Positions 11,594 to 22,500 of a stretch of DNA of 64,000 bases are shown piece by piece; position 1 is the first letter of the stretch; the number at the start of each line of letters is the position of its first letter. A program made the translations under genes and the position numbers. This DNA is from Monosporascus cannonballus. Taxonomy: Eukaryota > Ascomycota > Sordariomycetes > Xylariales. The stretch is taken from positions 1-64,000 of the forward strand of contig QJNS01000132.1 of assembly GCA_004154925.1 (NCBI GenBank), written 5' to 3'. The notes under the pieces were generated by a model. The model worked only from the letters and a program-made list of their open reading frames with translations. It was not told the origin of the DNA and did not search any database.

Positions 11594-12562
11594 ATGCTGT
11601 TCCAGTCGAGTATCTTCCTCCCGCTCCTTCCTAGCCTGGCGGCCGCCATTGCGCCTCCCCGCATGGAGGGCATGAAGGAGGTGTGGTCCGAAACGTTCGA
11701 GGGGCCCGCCGGCGCTTCTCCTGACAGGGCCGTCTGGAATGTCATGGACGCCATCAACACCAACAACGAAGTACAGACCTACACGACTTCGAACCAGAAC
11801 CTGCAGATCAGCGGTGGTGGGACCATCCAGTTTGTTCCCCGGAAGTCGCCCAAGGACGGGCACTGGACCTCGGGCCGCATCGAGACCGTCGGGTCTTGGA
11901 CGCCCGAGCCGGGCAAGGTCACCAAGCTCGCGGCGAGCATCCTGATGGGCACCAACCCGGGCGCGAATAAGCAGGGCATGTGGCCCGCCTTCTGGGCCCT
12001 GGGCGACGCCATGCGATACGGCACCGAGTGGCCGATGGCTGGCGAGATCGACATCTTCGAGCAGGTAAGCGGCGCCCCCAAGGCTCATGGTACTGTCCAC
12101 TGCGGAAACATGGGCGGTGGCCCCTGCAATGAACCGATGGGTCGCGGCATGGACACGGAGCTGCCAGCGGACGGCGTTTTTCACGAATATGCCGTCAGCA
12201 TCGACCGCACGAACGAAGACTGGCGCGCACAGACGATCACTTGGACGTTGAACGGCAAGTCGTTCTACATCCTGACCGGTGCGGAAATCAACGACGCTCC
12301 CGTTTGGTCTAGTCTGGCGCACAGCCCTCTGTAAGTCTGCCAAGTTATAATTAGCGATTAATCATAAACATAGTCTAACATCGCGTCTCTAGGTACCTTC
12401 TCCTCAACCTAGCCGTCGGCGGTGACTGGCCAGGCCCCCCTAACGATGTAAGTTTCCAACCCCCGCCTTGTGGAATCATATACTAACACAAACTCACAGG
12501 CTACCATGGACGGTTACGGAAGCATGATGGAGGCCCAATGGGTCGGCGTCTGGTCGACCTAA
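11594..12562 (+). CDS. Secreted glycoside hydrolase family 16 endo-beta-glucanase (laminarinase-type)
   Basis: Three exons: 11594-12330, 12393-12447 and 12500-12562. They are separated by introns 12331-12392 (GTAAGT..TAG) and 12448-12499 (GTAAGT..CAG) and give 284 residues in a continuous frame ending at TAA. The start is chosen because it opens a signal peptide (MLFQSSIFLPLLPSLAAAIA). The catalytic motif is GEIDIFEQ: Glu151 (nucleophile), Asp153 and Glu156 (acid/base), the ExDxxE form with a beta-bulge found in 1,3(4)-beta-glucanases. WPAFWALG precedes it, and LLLNLAVGGDWPG in exon 2 is the usual C-terminal GH16 strand. GH16 enzymes of this type cut beta-1,3 or mixed-linked glucans outside the cell or in the wall. 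No GPI signal or binding module follows. It looks intact and unmutated, in contrast to the genes on either side. Confidence 0.9.
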
Positions 12563-14669
12563 AAATGCGAATGGTCGCTTCCACTCGCATTTGTTACGAT
12601 ATACGGCTATAGAAAGGCGTTTTCAAGCCGCGAGTATATATAGGCTGGTGCGGCGTTTGCGAGAGGGATTTTGGAATCTGCATCTTGCTACCTTTTTTGT
12701 TCATTTTACCGCCTTGAGATACCAGAAAGACTTACTTACGTTTCCCTTCGAGCTCCCAGCGTGTTCGCTGGCGCGCAATCGCCTTTTTACACAGACTTGA
12801 CGTGGGCGAGGGCCCTGCCCCGCGGATGACGTATGGACAAGAAACAAGAGCGGCGGTGTCCATTCGTTCGGCGAACAAGCCCCCGGGGGGGGGGGGGGGG
12901 GGCGGGAATTAAATNNNNNNNNNNCCCCCCCCCCCCCGGGGGGGGGGGGGGGGCGCTCCGGAATTCAATTCGTATATTAAACAATGGTCTTCAATATCGC
13001 ATTAGCAACAATTGAATTCATACGCCCCAACTCCATGCTCCACCAGTGCCGCGTGCATGACCAGTGACGTGGGCCGTTGCCGAGGCCGTCACATAAAGCA
13101 CACCTGGGCTCGGGAGGAGCCGTTAATCCCAAACGGTGTATGGCGGCGCAGCCGGCCTGTTTTCCGGTCGCGTCCAATGCGGCTCTGGGAAGAGAAGACT
13201 ATCTTTTGAGTGAGTCGCAGTGTCGGAGCTATTGTCTACTGTCAGCTGCGCCGCTGGGCTGCGTCTCCATGCGGTGGATATCTACCGAGATGAAGCAGAG
13301 TCTGATACCACGTGTAGGCCGAGACCGGGACTGTGAAGTAGATCGATAGTACGTATCCGTTCAGCTCGTGCTGGCTGGGACATGCAAACTTGGAACTTCG
13401 TTCCAAGATCCTGATTGCTGGAGCTTGCGATCCTGTGTACTGTCTTTAAAGCTCAAGACGCCTTAACCAACCACGACATCTCCCACAGCTTCACAACAGC
13501 GACCTAGCTGACCTACCAGTGCTAGGTAGTATCGCGACCTCGTCTAGTAGCCACCGTTCGGTCCGGCAGCCCCTAATACCACATTCGTACCTCTGTGTCT
13601 CACTTATCCCAGTACATCGTACATCGGAACTGCGCCATAACCAGGATCAGTCACTTAACTTTCTCAGACTCTCCTCGTCTCCCAGCAGTCAACTACCGCG
13701 CACAGACGAAAGAAAATACCCGAGCACCTCTTTCGGGGAGATGGGAGATTGGGGGACTCTTGTAGGGATTCTCGATATCGGTATAGGCCCGCTGCCCGAG
13801 CTCCCCGCCCCGCATGAACGCGGTCCTCCTCCATGAGCCACTCAGCGCTGAGCTCCTCATCACGCTGCCTGTTGCGCAGCGTGAGCACGGCACGCCAGGC
13901 CGCCAAGCGTGAGGAACTCGAGCGCGAAGCAAACGGCGGAGCCAACGGTACCGGGGATGTATCCGGCTGGCGATTGCAGGTATGGTTAGTTACATAGGTC
14001 GTTGATCTCTTCGTCGGCGAATTACGAAGGATTAATAAGATACGCCAGCAACGAGCCCGTTTAAGGAAGTGATGGAAAACCCGATCCGCTACTAGCCCTG
14101 GTCACCATTGACTCTAGACTGCGTCTCCGAGGCTTCCATCTCGATAAGCGCGACGCCTCAAGCCGTAGCGCGCTGCTAGCCCAATTAAATGCCATCCGAG
14201 GCATTAATAGACGATCACGGCGTTGCGATCAGGACCCCGAGGGCGAGGCCGAATGAAACAACGCGGTGCACTCGGTGCTTCTGCGGCTCGCCCTTGGCGC
14301 TGATGATGACGGAGGAGGGGTTAGCGGGTCGAGATGAGATATGTGTGAGTCTCTGTCCCTGGAATATCTCCTGAATACCAAGCTACGGAAACCGGCCCAT
14401 GCCGATGTCTCCAAGCACAAACGCCAAGATAGATAGCCCCTATACTCTGCCATTGATATCTGGGTTGATGGCCTCTTCTAACATGATTGAGTACGTCCTC
14501 TTCATCGATGACAACGACGACGAGTGTGTCAGCTCGGAAACAATATCTTCTTCGACACTCTCGTGATACCTGCCACTTCATCATCAGCTATCCCAATTCA
14601 ATCAACCACACCCCATACCCTTCTCTCCGCCGCGATTCCCTGCCTAAGCATTGTACGATTGGGAGTAAA
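12563..14669. other. Intergenic stretch with a scaffold gap and possible gene fragments
   Basis: It holds the assembly gap (12885-12953, listed separately). A candidate exon at about 13868-13979 (+), encoding a charged helix ARQAAKREELEREANG, ends at a possible donor GTATGG, but no start or downstream exon is clear. On the minus strand around 14230-14345 a short frame ends in a hydrophobic stretch (VSFGLALGVLIATP) that could be the end of a membrane protein. Neither is strong enough to be called a gene. Confidence 0.35.
12885..12953. other. Assembly gap (10 N) flanked by homopolymer runs
   Basis: Ten N at 12915-12924 lie between a G run ending near 12902, a C run at about 12925-12937 and a second G run to about 12953. 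Long poly-G/poly-C next to N is typical of low-signal sequencing artefact plus scaffolding, not of real sequence. The gap length is nominal. Confidence 0.9.
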
Positions 14670-16220
14670 TCAAGTATGTGACTGTGACTGCCTGTTCCAG
14701 TGTGTCATGTACTTCCCTTCCAACTTCAATAAGTCTTCATGAGTTCCTCGTTCCACGATTTCTCCTTTGTCAATTACCAGAATTTGGTCCGCGCTAGATA
14801 TGGTAGACAGCCTATGGGCAATGACTATAGTCGTGCGACCTACGGTCAACTGCCTCAACGCATTTTGGATCTTGCTCTCTGTCTCGGTATCCAATGCTGA
14901 CGTCGCTTCGTCCAGGAGCACAAGTCTGCGGTTCTTCAGGATTACCCGTGCTATAGCAAGTCGCTGTAGCTCGCCGCCGGACAGCCTGATGCCGTGCTCG
15001 CCCACTTTCGTATGATAACCATGCGGAAAAGTCAGGATCTTGTCGTGTATCGCCGCGGCTTTGCAAGCATTATGCACTTTTTGATCTGTCGCGTCGAGCC
15101 GTCCATATTTTACATTGTCCAATGTCGAAGTGTTGAACAATGAGGCAGCTTGAGGAACGAATCCAAACGCCTCTCTCACTGAATCTAGTGTTACGTCTCG
15201 GATATCCTGACCGTTGATTTTGATGCATCCCTTTTGAACGTCGTAGAATCTCATCAATAGCTTCAAAATAGATGACTTTCCACTACCTGTTTCCCCAACA
15301 AGGGCGACTGTCTGGCCCGGCTGCGCAACAAACGAAATCGCATCAATCGTAGGATTCGATTTATCGTAGCCAAAGGAAACATCAGAAAATTCGACATGGC
15401 CGGCAGGAATCCGAACTGGACGGGCTCCAGGTGCATCTATCACATCCGATTTGGTTTTAAACAGTTGAAGTAATCTCTCGGCATCAACCAAATCCGACGA
15501 GATTTGCCGATTGCTGTGGCCTAGCATCCATAAGGGGGTGGTGATAGTGTCCCAGTAAGATTCCAGAGCGACGAAGTTTCCCACTGGCATGTACCCTCGC
15601 ACAATGCGGAAAGCAGCGAGGACTGATATCATCAAACGCCCAAGGATTTCACATATTTCCTGGCATGCAAACATGATATTGGAAATATCGGTGTCCCATT
15701 GGCTGGGCTTGACGGACCTTTCGACAGTCTGGGCCAGACTAAATCTCTCGTACTTGGCCCGGTTGAAGAATACGACTGTCGCCCAGTTGCTAACCATTTC
15801 GTAGAGTTTCCTGCTTTCAGCTCGGCCTTGCGTAGCAACTCCTCGCCGCGCCTTCATCATGACAATCGTGATGTAATATGTCACGAAGCTGAAAGACACA
15901 CCAACGAAGATAACGATGACGGCTGCGTAGGCGTCTAGCAGATAGGTGACATACCAGCAGGCAACCACCATGTCGAGCACGAAAGGCAGTGTCTCAAGCA
16001 GGATAGTCTTCAGAATCGACGCGAGCGCGCCTGCCTGTTCCACGGCCTTGATAACCTCGCCGGAATCCTTGCTGTCGTGGAACCCCATTGGGAGACTCAT
16101 GACATGGTCAAAAGCCGCAACACTCAGTTGGAACCGCGACCAATTGCTAAGCCGGCTCTCCAGGACTTCCACTAGAGCGGGCAGGCCGCGGGAGTGTGAT
16201 ACTAGCGTTGCATATAAGAT
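14670..16220 (-). pseudogene. HMT1/ATM1-like half ABC transporter, C-terminal part (split by copia insertion)
   Basis: This carries the second part of the membrane domain and the complete nucleotide-binding domain of an ABCB half transporter. Hydrophobic segments are visible at LLETLPFVLDMVVACWYVTY, AAVIVIFVGVSFSFVTYYI and LGRLMISVLAAF. Counting residues from the Met at 16172, the NBD has Walker A GETGSGKSS (about 290), signature LSGGE (about 396), Walker B VLLDEATSALD (about 416) and the H-loop in VIAHRLS. All are intact. The similarity pattern is that of fungal heavy-metal-tolerance/ATM1-type exporters (vacuolar or mitochondrial; transport of thiol-metal conjugates or glutathione-linked substrates). 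The frame runs on upstream to 16220, where the copia LTR begins. The missing 5' portion lies at 22000-22278. No frameshift is seen within this part. Confidence 0.88.
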
Positions 16221-16563
16221 TCTAAGAATTGAGACAGAAGGTGAGGCTACCCTGCAAAGATTTGTATGGGAAAACGTTCAGGGAAGACTCAAGGTGTGTC
16301 ACAGAAGATAGAGTTATTTTTATTTTTTCTATGAAAGCCCAATAACAGCTGGGGAAATTCAGGACTATATATATATGTGAAGAATGGCTTATTAAGCTTT
16401 ATTATTCCATTATCAATCAGTATTTTCCATTATTAATCAAATGGAAAGCTTTTGGAAGACTTTGGAAAACTTTTAGAAGTTTTACGAATTCTTTTGCCAT
16501 TTTCGCCATCTCGAATAGGGATAAACCCACTTTTCCGGAGTTGAACAATTCCGAATTCCTAGA
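16221..16563 (-). repeat. 3' LTR of the copia element
   Basis: It is the same length as its partner at 21657-21999. Ends are TCTAAGAATT..AATTCCTAGA on the plus strand, a 10-bp imperfect inverted terminal repeat. It is adjacent to the polypurine tract. It contains the hairpin-like GGAGTT..AATTCC near its plus-strand right end. It is the less mutated of the two LTRs. Confidence 0.95.
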
Positions 16564-19500
16564 GCCCCCTTTAAGGTATATATATATATTTATTTAAAAA
16601 ATATATATAGCTTATAAGATAAAAATGGAAAGTAATTCGATATATAATATTTATATCCATTTTATAAAAGTATATAGGTAGTTCGATATATATATTTATA
16701 TTTACCTTTATAAAAAAGTATAAGTGGTTCCATATATAATATTTACGTCCATTTATTATCGTTATTTATTATTATTAAGTAATAAAACATTTAAGGTAAA
16801 ATATTTATTTTATATATTGTTATATATTAATAATATTAAGCTTTATTATAAGGTTATTTTATATGCCTTTATCCAAAAACTATATTAATATATTAATAAG
16901 TTATTTTTTAATATATATGTAATATATAATTATTTTTTATTAATTATAGCTTTTTTAATAAAGTTATATTATATATTAATATGTTTTACTTTTTTATGGA
17001 ATTCAGGAATTTTTATTAATTTTTTAATAATTTCGTTATTAATAAAAATTCCTAAAGCTTAATTATATATCCTAAGTTAAAATAATTATTTAAATAATAA
17101 AATATATTACTTAAATATATAACTTTTTTAACAGCTTTTCTTAAAACCATATATTCGGCTTTATAAATACTTAAAGCTATTATTTTTTAAAATTATAAAA
17201 ACCAATTAATAAAATTATTAAACCGTATATTTTTTAGGCAAATTATATAGCCGGATATTAATTTTCGGTTATTTATATCGTTACCCTAATTTAAATCGGA
17301 ATATATCTTTAATTCAAAATTTCCGTTATAATTATATATTAAGCTTTTATTAGGAAATTTTAATAAATATCCCTATATATTATTTAATTTTTTAAAATGT
17401 TATATATTAGGCTTTAATATAAATTTAACATATATATAAATTGCAAAAATTATATCAGGTTTAATTTTTAAAATTAAATATAATAAAAAGCCGATTTGCT
17501 TTTAATATTTGTTAATATTTTTATTTAAAATTTTAAATTTATTTTTAGCTAATTTAATACCCGAAATTAAAAAAGTATTTCTTAGTTTTATATTAAGGTT
17601 ATTTTTAATATTATATTTCTTTAAAAACCTTTTAATATATTTTATTTAACATATTTTTATCGTGTTATTATCCTATTTTATATTAATTTTATTATTTAAA
17701 TAAATAATTACTGGACTTATACGGTTTAATTTTATATTTTTCGATAATTGGTTTTCGAATATATCGATAATTTTAATAAATAGGTTTATTATTAATATAT
17801 TATCCGTATAACAAATTATTATTATATTAGATTTTTTAGTTATAAATATATTTTTGTTATATGGAAAAGTTATAAATCCATATTTCTTTAGTATATTAAT
17901 AAAATATTAAAACTATAATTTAAATAATTGCTTTAAACCGTATAAAACTTTATTTAATTTAGTTACCTTATTTTAATTTATAATTTTTAAATAAACACCT
18001 TTTAATAAGTTAATATATATCTTTTTATTTATATTAAAATAAACGAAAACGTTTTATACGTTAAATTATATAATATTCCAACTTTTATTAACAATTATTA
18101 TTAAAAAGATTTTTAAATAATTTATACCAAATTATTAATTAAAGCCTTATACGATAAATTTGGCTTTAACTTTTTTAACTTTTTTTTATTAATTACATAG
18201 TTAAATTTAATAACATTTATATCTGTTATAAGTTTAAATTTAAATAATTAACGGATCTTTATAATCTTTTTACCTAAAGATAAATCGGTTATAATATACC
18301 TATTTTAACGTTTTATTTCTTTAATTTTAACCTAATAAGTTATTAATTAAGAATTTTTATTAATATTTAATATAATTTATTTAAACGTATTAAATTTTAT
18401 TTTTAAAATTATTAATACGAAATTAATTTTATTTCTTTTATTAAAAATTAATATTTAATTTGTTAATAACGTATTTTTAATTATATATAATAAGTTATTT
18501 ATATTTATACGTAAACAATTTTCGATTAGCTTATTATTATTATTATTTATTCCTTATTTTTTATTTTTATTATTATTATTAATAAATATATTATTAATGA
18601 AAATTTTATTAACTTTTGAAAATAATTATGTAACTGTTATAAAAGTTAATATATTAACTAAATTATTACCTTTATTATTAATTGTTATAATTACTTTAAT
18701 ATTATATTTTCTTTTTAAATTTTAAATACTTTTCTAATGAAAATTAATAATTAAATTAATTATTATATTAATATTTATAATACAAAACTATTAATTAATA
18801 ATTAATATTAATTAATTCTGATTAATTATCCCTTTATTTTAGTTATAAAGGTAATTTAGGTTATATTAAAACTTTAGAAAATAATTTTCTTTAATTATAT
18901 TATTAACCTTTGAAATTTTAAAAGGTTTTATAACTTTTGTAATTTTTTTAAAGTTATAATCGTTATTAGAAAAACTAATATTATTAAAAGGTATTTTAGC
19001 CCTTTTATCGGCTATGTTAATTATTAAGCGATTTTCGAATATATGGACGTTTCGAAACCATATAAGTTTTTTATTATTTAAATTTCAGATTTTATAATAA
19101 TTATTTTAAATATTATAACCTATAATAACCTTTTTATTCGGACAGGATCTTAATTTATATATATATTTATTAATATTATAATAAATTATAAATCCTTATA
19201 TATATATATAATTTATATACGGTTTATAAGCGTAATATATTTCAAAAAGTATTTTATATTTTAGAGATTTATAAGGTATATAATTATATATATATATTGC
19301 GGCTAATAAAGTTTTATTCCATAAATATTAAAGTAATCCAAATTTTATAAGGAATATTTTAATTTTATTTAATAAAATAAAATTTATTTGTTCGATTAAA
19401 TTATTCGATTTTTTAATATATTCGGAAATTATATTATGCAATATATCGTATTTATTAAGATATATTTTAAAATAATTATTTATATATTTAATCCCGTTAT

Positions 19501-21638
19501 TATTAAAAACTTTTTTAACTTTATACCCCGTTTAATTTTTAATTTAAAATTTAAAACTATTAAAAACCTTTAAAACTTTTAATTTAAAAATTAATAATTT
19601 AATTTTAAAGTATTTATTTGATTTATTAAGGAAAATTATATAATATTTATATTTATTATAGGTATTTGGTAAAAAATTAACTATATTATTATAAATTCTT
19701 TTATTTATAATATATTCCTTATTATTATTTGATAATATATTATTTATATTTTGGTTATTTTTAACTTAAAAACATATTTTATATTTTTAATTATTAAAAT
19801 ATATTAAATCTTATTTAAGAACTTTTATGTAATTTTTAATTAGGAATTTATTTAAAAATTGTAAAGATACATAACTTAATCGGTTATGCCAAATTATTAA
19901 CTGGTTATTTTTTATAATTTTATTGTTTATAATTATTATAATACCTTAATTTTTTGTATTATATTTAATTTCGAATAATATATGTTATAATTTACTTTTT
20001 TTGATATCCTTTAATTATTAATTAACGCATAACTTTATTAAAAAGTTTTATGCTTATATTTTTATTTATTAAAACATAAATACCCTTTAATCAATTTATA
20101 AATAAAAACTTAATCCTTAATTCGAATATATAATAAATATTTTTAATAATATAACTTTAAGCTAAATTTATATATTTAAATTTTAAATCGCCAACCTTTT
20201 TTATTTAAAAAATATTAATATTATCTTATTTACTAATTTGATTTATACGTTTTAAATTAAAAAGAAAAATTTTCTTAATTATTATATAAATTATAATATT
20301 ATTATCGGCTATAAAATATATAATATTTTAATTATTGTTTTTTTAATATTAAATAAATTAATTATTCGTTAATTATATTTAAAAAGTTATATATAAGGTT
20401 ATTAAGGTAATTTACATTAAGCTTAAATTTTTCCATATTTATATCCGTATCACTTTTAGGGGTTAAATAAGAAATATAAGGTTTTTAAGTGGAAATAATT
20501 AGGTTTTCGAAATCGTTTAAAGCTATATTTAAACGTTTTTTATTTAAATTAATAACTTTGAAAACCGTTTTTTAATTATATTAATTTATTAATTTATATT
20601 ATTAGTATCGATTAATTAATTTATAAAGATAATTTCGTTAACCTTTTTTTTCTATTTTAAAAAAATAAAAGTTAATTTATCCTTTTTTTTATTTCTGGTT
20701 TCCTTTGTTACTTTTTAAAGTCTGATTTTTTTTATTTTATTAATAGGATTTTTCAGCCCGAAAAAGCTTTATTAAAATAAAAAAAATAATAATCCATATT
20801 TATATAACCTAGGATTTTGCAATAAGAATAATGTTTATTATTATTCTTTTTCTTCCAGTTATTTTTAGTCCTTTTTAAGGCTAATAATTAACCTTTTTTT
20901 AACCTTTTGCTTTATTAATCAACGAAAAAAAATATTTCAAAAATATAAGACTTAAAGTCTTTTCGAAAAGATTAAGTTATATTCTGGATGAAAATTTCGA
21001 AATCGTTTAATAATAAATTTAAAACCTAAATTATAATTACCTTATCGGGCAACTTTAAATTTTTTTAATTTTAATTCGTTAATTAACAACTTAACTTTAT
21101 TAAAGTATTTTTCTATGAATTTATTATTATTATATATAAAGTTAAAAAATTGTTTTAATATAAAGAATTTAATTATAAATCTTTTAGGCCTATATTGGCC
21201 ATAAAAATATCTTAGATTTTTTTGTAATTAATTATAACCTTTATATAATGTAAAAGTCCGTTTTCGTATAATAACTATATAATAACCAAAATTTTATTAT
21301 TATTAAATTAAGATAAATTTTCCTTTATACCCGTTATTATAACGTAATTAAGGTTTTTGCGTATAAGCGTAATTTTAATTTAAATAGATTATAATTTTAT
21401 ATTAGTAATATTTTTAAGTAAGAAAGGCTTATTAAAAATTCTTATAATTATTAAAAACGAAAAATTATATAAACTTTTCGAAATAAGTATAAAAGAATAA
21501 TCCAATAAAACTAAAAATTTAATAACAGAAAAAGGTAATTTTAACGGTTTTCAACGTGAAGAAATGGTGTAAATCGGTTAAGGTTTAGGTAAGATATAGA
21601 GGAATATTATTATTGTTAATGTCGTAAGAAATTATTCG

Positions 21639-21656
21639 CATCCGGGGCTCATAACC
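21639..21656 (-). other. Primer-binding site resembling the initiator tRNA-Met anticodon arm (half-tRNA type)
   Basis: Read on the minus strand directly after the LTR, the sequence is GGTTATGAGCCCCGGATG. Its complement, CCGGGGCTCATAACC, is the anticodon stem-loop of eukaryotic initiator tRNA-Met (anticodon CAT), not the tRNA 3' end. Priming by a tRNA-iMet 5' half-molecule is the mechanism known for Drosophila copia. Confidence 0.75.
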
Positions 21657-21999
21657 TCTAAGAATTAAGACAAAAAGTAAGGCTACCTTGCAAAGATTTG
21701 TATGGGAAAACGTTCAGGGAAGACTTAAGGTATGTTACAGAAAATAAAGTTATTTTTATTTTTTCTATAAAAGCCCAATAATAGCTGGAAAAATTCAGGA
21801 CTATATATATATATGAAAAATGGCTTATTAAGCTTTATCATTCCATTATCAATCAGTATTTTCCATTATTAATCAAATGGAAAGCTTTTGGAAGACTTTG
21901 GAAAACTTTTGGAAGTTTTACGAATTCTTTTGCCATCTTCGCCATCTCGAATAGGGATAAACCCACTTTTCCGGAGTTGAACAACTCCGAATTCCTAGA
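21657..21999 (-). repeat. 5' LTR of the copia element
   Basis: In the first ~90 bp, every difference I saw from the 16221 copy is a transition (GAG to AAG, CCCTG to CCTTG, CTCAAGG to CTTAAGG, GTGTGTCA to GTATGTTA), as expected from mild RIP on both strands. It borders the primer-binding site. Confidence 0.95.
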
Positions 22000-22278
22000 A
22001 AGATCCACAACAGAACCCCTTTCCAAGGTACTACGCCGGTCATCAGATCATCGTAAACTTTGTCGATGACAACTCCGAGTTGCCGGGGATACAGGACATT
22101 GAAGGCTCTCTCGGCCAGGGTGCTAATGGCCAGGATCCACAAGTATAGCTGAAATTTGAAATTGCGGGCGGGCCAGACATATGGCCAAAAAATCGCGTAC
22201 TATTTGAGGCGCCGATACCACCCGCCGTTGTCCTTGACATATTTCCGCTCTCTCTCCCCAAAGCACTCGTCCTCGGAG
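22000..22278 (-). pseudogene. Upstream part of the split HMT1/ATM1-like ABC transporter
   Basis: Reading on the minus strand, the order is an acidic/charged linker (SEDECFGERERKYVKDNGGW), a WPYVWP motif typical of the start of the membrane domain in HMT1-like transporters, then LWILAISTLAERAFNVLYP and VVPWKGVLLWI. The next codons lie across the copia element: TGGATCTT at the left of the insertion joins ATCTTATATGC at 16220, with ATCTT duplicated. One in-frame TAG sits between RRLK and YAIFWPY (a CAG-to-TAG type change). The true N-terminus (the TMD0 region of HMT1-like proteins) is not found here; the sequence runs into palindromic repeat DNA at about 22279. Confidence 0.85.
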
Positions 22279-22500
22279 CTAGGGTGAGGGAATGGGTACC
22301 CGTGGGTGACCCACGAAGACCCATGGGTCCTGATGGGTACCCATCCACTACCCATCCACTACCCATCTGATTTGGTGGGTATCCGTTACCTCATCTTGAT
22401 CAGGACCCCATTTTGGAGGTTATGGCTGCGCCTACGGCGCAGCAGCCATAGCCATAGCTATAGCGTTTGATCAGGAAATATCTGTCAGAGATCTAATATA
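22279..22500. repeat. Palindrome-rich repeat end (left border of the AT-rich block)
   Basis: It starts CTAGGGTGAGGGA, followed by repeated ACCCATGGGT / GGGTACCCAT / CTACCCATCCA units and, at about 22425-22465, a GCGCC..GGCGC element with GCCATAGCCATAGCTATAG. The opening motif matches the reverse complement of the right border of the block (62268-62280, CTAGGGTAAGGGA). This resembles subterminal repeat clusters of DNA transposons (hAT-like), but no transposase or convincing TSD is seen. Confidence 0.5.

Larger units (their letters stand above)
16221..21999 (-). mobile_element. Full-length Ty1/copia LTR retrotransposon, heavily RIP-mutated (TSD AAGAT)
   Basis: The element is 5779 bp with two 343-bp LTRs (16221-16563 and 21657-21999) and perfect target-site duplications AAGAT (16216-16220, 22000-22004). 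On the minus strand the primer-binding site directly follows the 5' LTR, and a polypurine tract (AAAGGGGGC) directly precedes the 3' LTR at 16564. Domains read through the RIP stops in copia order: GAG-pre-integrase zinc region (WHNRLSYVSLQFLNKF, about 19830-19910), integrase core and C-terminal part (KYINNYFKIYLNKYDI and later ALLAAIYIYN, about 18880-19600), reverse transcriptase (IIICYTDNILII for the usual YVDD, about 17796-17825) and RNase H (YSDLN*GND, about 17270). Integrase before RT defines copia. The internal region is extremely AT-rich, the LTRs much less so. Confidence 0.95.

Noticed and set aside
11582..12343. 253-residue minus-strand ORF opposite the GH16 gene
   Set aside because: Shadow of the GC-rich GH16 coding exon; it has no recognisable family, while the plus strand has a signal peptide, catalytic motif and matching introns.
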